NCBI GenBank assembly: GCA_025060615.1
Contig: JANXBS010000023.1
Location: forward strand, 1 to 62,713
Reading direction: 5' to 3'
Source of the DNA: Anaerolineae bacterium
Lineage (GTDB): Bacteria; Chloroflexota; Anaerolineae; DUEN01
Length of the DNA: 62,713 nucleotides
The notes under the pieces are model-generated. The model saw nothing but the letters and a program-made list of their open reading frames with translations, was not told where the DNA came from and ran no database searches. Shown here in pieces: positions 53,176-59,963 of the stretch (within the stretch, counting starts at the first letter, position 1; each line of letters begins with the position of its first letter). The translations under genes and the position numbers were made by a program.

Positions 53176-54464
53176 AACGCTTTCCCCTGCTTTCGGAGCA
53201 GGCGAACAATACGATGATCCAAATCACTCAGCGCGCGGTGGCGCGCAGGGCCAGGCGGCCACCCTTCGACAAGACGGCGCGCCCATTGGCTCCACATCAG
53301 CGCGGCTTTCACATCGCGTGTATGCCACTCGTGATGCTTGGCCAGCTCCAGGAAGGGCGTCACATCATCACCAGGGATGCTCGTGATCCACTCCTCCCAA
53401 AGCGCAGCGGCTTCTTGATGGCGTTGCTGGCGCTTCAACAGCCATCCCAAGCGAGCAAGTGTGGCGCGCCGCACCTCGTCTGGCAATGGCTGTGACAGCG
53501 CTTGCCGATAAGCGCGCTCTGCACGTCTCCAGTCGCCAGCGTCCTCGAACACCCGTCCTAGAGAGGCCCAATCTATAGGGTGAAGCACCGTTGCGTCCTC
53601 TGCCGTCAGGTAAGCTTGACATAGCACGATGGTTAGCGTAGCCATCGAGAGCACATCCTCTCGGTTGTGGTAGAAGACACGAGCCATTGGCCCGACCAGG
53701 CCATCCTGCAGATATCGCTGGTAAAGTATGGGGATCAGCCAGCTTGGCACGTCTTCCTCGGTACGCTCGAAGCCCAAAACTTTGCGCTCTAGGTGGGCCA
53801 GCGCGCACGAGCCCAGCCTCCAGCGCCATAGACGACGCGCCGCAGCCAGTACATCGAAGTGAGGAAGGTCGGCTAGTGGCAACGGCTGCCGAGCCAGCCG
53901 AAAACGTGTGGCCAGCAAGGGCAGATCGAACGTGTGGCCATTGAAAGTGACCACCATCGTGCTGCCAACCATCGCTGCAGCGATGGCGTGCAGGAGGGCG
54001 CGTTCCTCAGAGGGGTTACGCATGAAAAATTGGCGAACGACGAAACGATCGCCCTCAAGGCGGCCGATCCCAATGAGGAATGCGAGGGTCCCAGCCCCTC
54101 CTGACAGCCCTGTCGTTTCCGCATCGAGGAAGACGGCGGAGGTCAAGTTGAGCTGGTCCAGGCCAGGTTGCGGGCTAAACCGTGCAGCCTGGAAGCCACC
54201 GGCAGCGAACCCGGCAGACAGGTGCATTAGATCACCCAAGCGCGCGGGGCCACGCGCCATATCTAAGGGGTAGTGATGTTCGACGAACAGACAGTCACCA
54301 TAAGGCGTGGCAATGATCCGTCCGTCGATCAGGCGTTCTAGCGACAGTGAGGGCGCAAAGCGCGTAGAAAAGGCCAATGGGACGTCCAGTGGCGTCAGGG
54401 CGCGCTCACGACACGCCTGATGAGAGCGCAATATCTGGTCTAGGTGTTCACGATCGAGCTTCAA
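53172..54464 (-). CDS. YprB-like RNase H-fold exonuclease with C-terminal TPR-type helices
   Basis: The 430 aa protein has a DEDD-type nuclease core: VFLDAETTGLSGG (D114, E116), MVVTFNGHTFDLPLLATRF and HNREDVLSMATLTIVLC. It is preceded by the typical YprB N-terminal region (GDCLFVEHHYPLDMARG). A C-terminal stretch from about 295 (DWASLGRVFEDAGDWRRAERAYRQAL) forms TPR-like helices. B. subtilis YprB and relatives are predicted exonucleases of unclear role. A TTG start at 54464 seems likely, 6 bases after the VKOR-fusion stop. Confidence 0.8.
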   Translation of the reverse strand: MKLDREHLDQILRSHQACRERALTPLDVPLAFSTRFAPSLSLERLIDGRIIATPYGDCLFVEHHYPLDMARGPARLGDLMHLSAGFAAGGFQAARFSPQPGLDQLNLTSAVFLDAETTGLSGGAGTLAFLIGIGRLEGDRFVVRQFFMRNPSEERALLHAIAAAMVGSTMVVTFNGHTFDLPLLATRFRLARQPLPLADLPHFDVLAAARRLWRWRLGSCALAHLERKVLGFERTEEDVPSWLIPILYQRYLQDGLVGPMARVFYHNREDVLSMATLTIVLCQAYLTAEDATVLHPIDWASLGRVFEDAGDWRRAERAYRQALSQPLPDEVRRATLARLGWLLKRQQRHQEAAALWEEWITSIPGDDVTPFLELAKHHEWHTRDVKAALMWSQWARRLVEGWPPGPARHRALSDLDHRIVRLLRKQGKAL

Positions 54465-54470
54465 GGTCGG

Positions 54471-55556
54471 TCACGTCCGGCGAGAGGCCCGGCGAGCCTG
54501 CATCCGGCGTTGACGTGCCCGATGGGCCGGGGCCGGGCGCAAAACAAACCACGCGGCGACGCCTGGTTGCCAGTTCAGGGCCAAGAGGGCCGTCATGATC
54601 ACAGCGGAGGTCAAGCACCAGATGCAAGCGGCACCGATCACGAACGGCTCTAGGTATGTCAAATAGATAGAAAACAGCGTGCCCAGGCCGGTAAAAGCTA
54701 GCAACGCCAGGTTTCCCCAAGCAGCTGTTCGCACCTGTCCCCATCGGCCAATAGCCCAGGCGGCTAGAATGGCCACATAACCGACAACTCCTAAAACGCC
54801 GACGGGCAGCACGCCCCACAACCAGGCGTATGGACTTTGCTGCACTACATTGCAGTTGCCCACCGGGCCGCAGAAGGCGGGCGTTTGCAACAGCTCCACA
54901 TAGCTGAGATAGGCCGCGATGGCCAATCCGGCCACGGAGAGCGCCGGCGTTGCCCAAGCGCGCCAGCCATGTTCAGCGACGGCCAGAGGTGAGCTTCGCT
55001 GAACTCGCCGGATTTGAAATCCCACCCAGCCCGTTACTGCGATCATGCCGACCAGTACGACGATAGCCAGCGCGTTCCCAGCGGGATCCTGGGCCAGCCG
55101 CTGTCTTAGGGAGAGCCTAGGGGCGGCAATGGCACTTGCCTCTTGATCAGGGGGCGGCTTGAAATTGGGGATGTCAGGCCAGTCAATCCCGCCGGCTTTC
55201 AATCCCTCAGCGATCAGGCTGGGGAAACGTTCGGGGATCTCTAATGAGCCCACTAGGATCTGATCGCCTACAATCAAAGTGGGGACGCCCTGGCGCTCTG
55301 GCGGGATGTTGAAGCGGACAATAGATACCTGATATAGAGCCCGTCCCTCTGGCTCCAAAATATTAACCTCGGCGATCTGCAGTTGAGAACCATATTGCGC
55401 TTTGAGTGGTGGCAGATCCTTTGTCATTACCTCGTGGCAGTGTGGACATGTAGGGGAGTAGAACAGGATGGCACGCACGATTGGCTCGGCGGCAAGGCCG
55501 GAGGAGGCCAGCCAGAGGACAAGCCCAATCGCCAGTATGAAACCAACGCGTCTCAT
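54471..55556 (-). CDS. Thioredoxin-like/vitamin K epoxide reductase (VKOR) fusion
   Basis: The 361 aa protein has a signal segment and an N-terminal thioredoxin fold with CPHC (C37, C40) and PTLIVGDQILVGSLEIPER. A VKOR domain of about four helices follows, with loop cysteines C229 and C235 (CGPVGNCNVVQ) and the active-site CxxC C311/C314 (CIWC). VKOR reoxidises periplasmic disulfide catalysts using quinone, replacing DsbB. Here the thioredoxin domain comes first, whereas cyanobacterial and actinobacterial fusions usually place it last. It forms disulfides in exported proteins. Following the TPR gene, it is in a five-gene operon. Confidence 0.9.
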   Translation of the reverse strand: MRRVGFILAIGLVLWLASSGLAAEPIVRAILFYSPTCPHCHEVMTKDLPPLKAQYGSQLQIAEVNILEPEGRALYQVSIVRFNIPPERQGVPTLIVGDQILVGSLEIPERFPSLIAEGLKAGGIDWPDIPNFKPPPDQEASAIAAPRLSLRQRLAQDPAGNALAIVVLVGMIAVTGWVGFQIRRVQRSSPLAVAEHGWRAWATPALSVAGLAIAAYLSYVELLQTPAFCGPVGNCNVVQQSPYAWLWGVLPVGVLGVVGYVAILAAWAIGRWGQVRTAAWGNLALLAFTGLGTLFSIYLTYLEPFVIGAACIWCLTSAVIMTALLALNWQPGVAAWFVLRPAPAHRARQRRMQARRASRRT

Positions 55557-55577
55557 GGAAACCTCCCACTCTCCACT

Positions 55578-56309
55578 CTATTGCTCTTTGAGCTCTTTAA
55601 GCTCTCTTTCCGCCTCGTCTTTGGCCCGGGGATCCTGGCCAGGCCCGATTTTGAGGAAGTGCTCGAAATTGGCTATAGCCTCTTCCCGCCGCCCTTCTAG
55701 CTTACTCAACATCCCCAATCCGAAATAGACCTCAGGCAAGTTAGGATCTAAGCTCTTTGCCTGCTCGAAGGATTTTCGGGCGTTCCGGAGATCTCCAGCT
55801 TGCAGATAAGCTGCCCCCAGCAGGTAGTGAAGAGAGGCATCATCCGGTCGTATCGCCAGCCCTGCCTCGAATTCAGCGATTGCCTCGTCCAGGCGGGCCA
55901 TCTGATAATACACCACGCCAAGGTTGGCGTGGGCATCCACGTCCCTCGGCTCAAGCTGCAGCACCCGTTGATAAGCTTGCGCTGCCTTTTCCAGCTCGCC
56001 GTGTTGGAGATACGTGTTGCCCAAAAGGAAGTGAGCATCACGGCTGTCCGGTGCCAGTCGGACGGCAGCCTCAAACTCCTGAATCGCTCGAACGGCGTTG
56101 CCTTGCTTCAGTGCGGCGCTTCCCACTGCGATATGGGCTTGTACATCCCCGCTGGGCACTGAAGCGGGAAGATCGTGACCTTCTCGGGTGATTACGGCCA
56201 CGGCCAATAGGAGAAGGATTGCCAACGCCGGAATGGCCATGGGAAGCCACCGCGTTGGCTTGGAGACGAGGGCGGGCCGGCCTTTCTGGTCATCGGCGAT
56301 CTCCGGCAT
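55578..56309 (-). CDS. Membrane-anchored TPR-repeat protein
   Basis: The 243 aa protein has a single N-terminal membrane helix (WLPMAIPALAILLLLAVAVI) and about five TPR units (AHIAVGSAALKQGNAVRAIQ, AHFLLGNTYLQHGELEKAAQ, AHANLGVVYYQMARLDEAIA, LHYLLGAAYLQAGDLRNARK and VYFGLGMLSKLEGRREEAIA). TPRs are protein-binding scaffolds; the domain should lie outside the membrane. It lies 4 bases after the metallo-hydrolase gene and 21 before the thioredoxin-VKOR gene, so it may help an envelope protein-folding or assembly task. No enzyme motif is present. Confidence 0.85.
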   Translation of the reverse strand: MPEIADDQKGRPALVSKPTRWLPMAIPALAILLLLAVAVITREGHDLPASVPSGDVQAHIAVGSAALKQGNAVRAIQEFEAAVRLAPDSRDAHFLLGNTYLQHGELEKAAQAYQRVLQLEPRDVDAHANLGVVYYQMARLDEAIAEFEAGLAIRPDDASLHYLLGAAYLQAGDLRNARKSFEQAKSLDPNLPEVYFGLGMLSKLEGRREEAIANFEHFLKIGPGQDPRAKDEAERELKELKEQ

Positions 56310-56313
56310 ACGC

Positions 56314-56955
56314 TCATCCTTGTCTGTAATCCAGGAGCACCACTTGGGTCTCTTCAGGGAGCTCTGAAGAAGTGATCTTCAGGGTTTCCTGGACATTGGC
56401 GTGGTTGATACCCATGACGCGCAGGAATTTCTCCACATCATCCAACGGATGCTGGAGGACGGGAGTCTTATAGTGCATCGGGATAACGATACGAGGCTCG
56501 ATCTGGCTGATCACCTCGGCCGCTTGACCAGCATCGAGGGTGCGCTTTCCGCCTACAGGGATAAGCAACACGCTGACATCGCCAATGGCCTCGATCTGCT
56601 CTTCCGAGAGAAGATGCCCCAAGTCACCCAGATGGCAGACGGTCAAGCCGTTGAAATCGAAGAGGAAGACGGTATTGCGCTCGTCGGGCCGGCCACGTTG
56701 GCGGGCGTGCCACGTCGGGATACCCGTAATGAACACGCCTTTGACTTCGTACTCGCCAGGGCCGGCGAGGACTTTCGGCTCCCCCTTGACCAGGTCTATA
56801 GAGGCGTGACCGGGGACGGCATGGCTACTAGTGACCACATCAGCTCGCAGTCGTGGCAGAGTATATCCTAGGCTCTTATCGTAGGGATCGGTTACGATGG
56901 TGACGCCACCCTCGCGTAGGCGAAAGCAAGCATGGCCGTACCACGTGATTTCCAA
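56314..56955 (-). CDS. Metallo-beta-lactamase-fold hydrolase (UPF0173-like) with altered metal motif
   Basis: The 213 aa protein looks like a Lactamase_B_3/UPF0173 member: ITWYGHACFRL, then TIVTDPYDKSLGY, CHLGDLGHLL (H108, D111, H114) and IPMHYKTP near residue 170. The main metal motif, normally HxHxDH, reads SSHAVPGH (H45, H50), with the middle His and the Asp lost. This suggests a single-metal or altered activity. A TTG start at 56955, GGGGAGGG 5 bases upstream. It is the first gene of the operon. Confidence 0.78.
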   Translation of the reverse strand: MEITWYGHACFRLREGGVTIVTDPYDKSLGYTLPRLRADVVTSSHAVPGHASIDLVKGEPKVLAGPGEYEVKGVFITGIPTWHARQRGRPDERNTVFLFDFNGLTVCHLGDLGHLLSEEQIEAIGDVSVLLIPVGGKRTLDAGQAAEVISQIEPRIVIPMHYKTPVLQHPLDDVEKFLRVMGINHANVQETLKITSSELPEETQVVLLDYRQG

Positions 56956-57356
56956 CTATGCCCTCCCCGCACGGTGAAGTCAATAACCAGTGGTCGAGGC
57001 CATTATACTGCAAACCCTAGGGTCGGGCAACTGATAATTCACTACTCATAGTGGGAAGAGGCCTTTATTTACCAAATCCACGGAGAAGTCCCTGCCTGCT
57101 ACTTCAAGTTGTCAAAGTGCAAAGAATAGTGCTCCTTCTTGATATGGCTACTCTATGCTAAAATGCAGTTGATCAAGCTTTCTGCTTGGAAGAGGATCGC
57201 GCAAACAGTCCAGACGAGGTAAGTTTGCTCTTCTCGCATCCCCAGAGCCTAGTACGATGACGGCAAATTGTGCCCTTTCGAGTGTGCTCATGGGGTATCA
57301 TATCGACCACGGCCAGATTGTGAAAATAGGTGCATCACAGCAAGGGGAGAAGGAGT
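56956..57356. other. Intergenic region between divergent hydrolase and epimerase genes
   Basis: This 401-base gap contains an extended -10 for the + strand (TGCTAAAAT, 57156-57164) about 190 bases before the epimerase. No repeat, RNA or further conserved-looking frame was recognised; the frame starting at 57257 lacks a ribosome site. The hydrolase promoter on the minus strand was not identified. Confidence 0.45.
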
Positions 57357-58316
57357 ATGCGGGTCCTTATCACTGGAGGAGCAGGTTTTCTGGGCTCTGC
57401 CTTGGCACGCCGTCTGATCGCCGAAGGGCACCATGTGCGCGTGCTGGATGACCTCAGCTCGGGCGATCCTTCTCGGCTGCCGCCCGGGGTCCTTTTCACA
57501 CGAGGTGACGTGCGGGATCGCCCTAAGTTGTGGACGCTTTTGCAGGGAGTTCAATGTGTCTTTCATCTAGCAGCGCGGGTCTCTGTAGCCGAATCGGTGG
57601 CTTACCCACGGGAGTACACAGATGTGAATGTGAGCGGAACGGTAGCGTTGATGGAGGCCGTACGCGACGTAGGCGTGCGACGAGTGGTATTGGCCTCCTC
57701 AGGTACCGTGTATGGGGATCAGCCCCATCAGCCGGTGGATGAGAACATGCGGCCTAACCCCTTGGCTCCCTATGCAGTGAGCAAGATCGCTGCTGAATAT
57801 TACGTCTTCACGTTGGGTGCGTTGTACAACGTCGAAACGGTGGCACTGCGTATATTCAATGCATATGGACCCGGGCAGGCATTGCCCCCGGTGCACGCGC
57901 CGGTGATCCCACAATTTTTAAAGCAGACCTTAAGTGGAGAATCGCTAGTTATCTTCGGTGACGGGCTGCAGACACGAGATTTCGTATACGTGGACGACGT
58001 AGTGGATGCGCTCATCGCGGCGGCGACGGCGCCCGGTGTCAACCGACAGATTATCAACATTGGCTCAGGGCAGGAGGTGAGCATCAACGCGCTGGTCCGC
58101 TTGATTGCTGAGGTGACCGGCCGTCGGCCCTCTGTATTGTACAACGAGAAACAATCAGGAGGAGTATCCCGGCTGGTGGCTAACTTAGAGAAGGCTCATG
58201 CACTATTGAATTACGAGCCGCGAGTGGACCTGCGTACAGGCCTACAAAGGCTGTTGGCTGAGGACGACCGATTCCGCTCGATGCTGAGTTATCCTGTGGA
58301 GCGAAGCAGCGTTTAG
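57357..58316 (+). CDS. NAD-dependent sugar-nucleotide epimerase/dehydratase (extended SDR)
   Basis: The 319 aa protein is an extended SDR with N-terminal Rossmann MRVLITGGAGFLGSALARRL, the substrate loop VFHLAARVSVAESV, the Tyr-Lys pair in NPLAPYAVSKIAAEYY, and GDGLQTRDFVYVDDVVDA. These match UDP-glucose 4-epimerase-like (WbpP/GalE family) enzymes that make sugar precursors for surface glycans. The substrate nucleotide sugar cannot be read from the sequence. The ATG at 57357 follows AGGGGAGAAGGAG; a longer frame to 57330 is not supported. It has a long leader and stands divergent from the hydrolase operon. Confidence 0.9.
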   Translation: MRVLITGGAGFLGSALARRLIAEGHHVRVLDDLSSGDPSRLPPGVLFTRGDVRDRPKLWTLLQGVQCVFHLAARVSVAESVAYPREYTDVNVSGTVALMEAVRDVGVRRVVLASSGTVYGDQPHQPVDENMRPNPLAPYAVSKIAAEYYVFTLGALYNVETVALRIFNAYGPGQALPPVHAPVIPQFLKQTLSGESLVIFGDGLQTRDFVYVDDVVDALIAAATAPGVNRQIINIGSGQEVSINALVRLIAEVTGRRPSVLYNEKQSGGVSRLVANLEKAHALLNYEPRVDLRTGLQRLLAEDDRFRSMLSYPVERSSV

Positions 58317-58375
58317 CCTTTAAAGCTTATCCAAGAGCTATGTAGCAACTACTTGGAAGCTGAAGCGATTGCAGA

Positions 58376-58404
58376 TTGCCTCATCTTCTCAGCGGTGATA
58401 CAAT
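58376..58404 (+). promoter_or_regulatory. Promoter of the UroD-family gene
   Basis: TTGCCT (58376-58381), 17 bases, TACAAT (58399-58404), 35 bases before the start codon. Confidence 0.65.
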
Positions 58405-58439
58405 GTTTTGCCGATCACTTTACAGCTTGAGGTGTCCAC

Positions 58440-59546
58440 ATGGCTCAGCGTAAGCCGATGACCTCACGGGAACGGATGTTAACTGCGCTAGCGCTCGGAG
58501 TGCCTGATCGCTTGCCGGTGACTGTTCATCAATGGCAGGAATATCATCTGAAGCACTACCTGGGTGGCATGAGCGATCTCGAGGCGTTCCGTTATTTTGG
58601 CATGGATGCCGCTGTTTCCATCTTTGACGCCTTCCAGATGACCAGCGCTCCCCACTGGCAGATCGAGGAGCGCCACAGCCGGGGCGAGGACGGCCGGCGA
58701 GTCATCGAATACACCATCACTACCCCGGAAGGAGTGCTCACCCGCCGCGATGAAGGCAACGAGCAGACGACGTGGTGTGTGGAGCCACTGATCAAGCGTA
58801 AAGAGGACATGCTGCTGGTCAAGAAGTACTTGCCGGTGCCCAAGCTCGACAAAGAGAAGGTGCGCGCTCGGCGGGCTGAGGTAGGGGAGGATGGAATCCT
58901 TCGCGGCTTCCTCTTTGGCGACCAGGGTGGTCCTTGGCAACATGCCTGCGTGCTTTATGGCACCGAACAGATGATCATGGCCACTTATGACGATCCCGGC
59001 TGGGTGCATGAGCTGCTGCGGGCCCTTACTGACAAAAAGCTGCAGTTTATCGAAGAAAGTCTGGCCGGCGCGCCATTCGATCTGATCGAGACCGGTGGCG
59101 GAGCGGCCTCATCCACGGTGATCTCACCCAAGATCTTCCGGGAGTTCTGCCTGCCTTACGACCGGGAGCTGCACGATGCGTTGCATGCGGTAGGGCACAA
59201 GGTAGTTTACCACACCTGTGGCGGTATGATGGACATCCTGGAGCTCATCGTGGCTAATGGCTGCGATGCCTCAGAGACACTGGCGCCGGCCGGTGTAGGT
59301 GGGGATGCGGTGCACGAGGAGATCAAGCGTCGCATCGGGGACAAAGTCTGCCTGATCGGCGGCATGGACCAGTTTAACATCCTGACGGCCGGCACGCCCG
59401 AGCAGATCCGACAGGAGGTGCGCCGGCTGTTTGAGGCGTTGGGGCCCGGCGGCGGCTATATTATGTCTCCATCAGATCACTTCTTTGAAACGCCAGTCGA
59501 GAACCTGCGCGTCTATGCTGAGGCCGCGCGCGAGTGTGTGTATTGA
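58440..59546 (+). CDS. Uroporphyrinogen decarboxylase (URO-D) family methyltransferase-like protein
   Basis: The 368 aa protein belongs to the URO-D superfamily: RERMLTALALGVPDRLPV at the start, EFCLPYDRELHDALHAVGHKVVYHTCGGMMDILELIV with the zinc-type HxC, and ISPSDHFFETPVENLR-like sequence at the end. The HTCG motif points to the MtaA/CmuA-like cobalamin- or CoM-dependent methyltransferase branch and not to haem synthesis. No corrinoid protein or reactivase is adjacent, so the substrate is unknown. GAGGTG lies 5 bases before the ATG. It has its own promoter. Confidence 0.85.
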   Translation: MAQRKPMTSRERMLTALALGVPDRLPVTVHQWQEYHLKHYLGGMSDLEAFRYFGMDAAVSIFDAFQMTSAPHWQIEERHSRGEDGRRVIEYTITTPEGVLTRRDEGNEQTTWCVEPLIKRKEDMLLVKKYLPVPKLDKEKVRARRAEVGEDGILRGFLFGDQGGPWQHACVLYGTEQMIMATYDDPGWVHELLRALTDKKLQFIEESLAGAPFDLIETGGGAASSTVISPKIFREFCLPYDRELHDALHAVGHKVVYHTCGGMMDILELIVANGCDASETLAPAGVGGDAVHEEIKRRIGDKVCLIGGMDQFNILTAGTPEQIRQEVRRLFEALGPGGGYIMSPSDHFFETPVENLRVYAEAARECVY

Positions 59547-59963
59547 ACACCTCTTAGCCTCTATCTGAAAATTATAGGCTCATATCCAGACCTAGTGCAT
59601 GGCCACCAGAGCTGGGATAAACGTGTGCGTGATCCGCTGGAGATTGATCCTGAACTCGCACATGGCTATGTAGCTGCTGAAATATTTCTTATGGACACCC
59701 CCGAAAGGCCGGCTTTCCTGTGAACACGGTCCCACCCTACGAGTTATAGATACCCTGACAGAGGCAGTGGTAGACCGTCAGCCTGCTGCGCTTGGTGGGG
59801 CGGAACACGCGTGCCTCCGCTATGCTCTTCCCGCAGTGTAGGCATCAAAGGGTAAAGCGGCTTTTCTGTGGGACATAGCGGCTCACGCCACCGTCGGTGC
59901 CGACTCAGAGCAGCGGGCTACGGCGGTAGGGGCGAAGCGCCGCTTCGCCCCTACCTTAAAAAT
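59547..59963. other. Intergenic region behind the UroD gene
   Basis: This 417-base gap has a weak hairpin after the UroD stop (AGCCTCTA at 59556-59563 with TATAGGCT at 59573-59580). A decayed minus-strand stretch near 59720-59860 could encode CLHCGKSIAEARVFRP and later TVYHCLCQGIYNS, a zinc-ribbon-like remnant possibly from a transposase or regulator. The large palindrome at 59925-59955 is also here. No intact gene was found. Confidence 0.4.
59925..59955. repeat. Large REP-like palindrome
   Basis: GGTAGGGGCGAAGCG (59925-59939) and CGCTTCGCCCCTACC (59941-59955) are exact inverted repeats with only one base between them. It lies directly downstream of the large extracellular protein gene on the minus strand, where it may protect or terminate the transcript. 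The shape is typical of dispersed REP/MITE repeats. Confidence 0.65.

Noticed and set aside
57257-57451. A short + strand frame crossing the epimerase start
   Set aside because: No ribosome site, overlaps the well-supported start of the epimerase gene in another frame.
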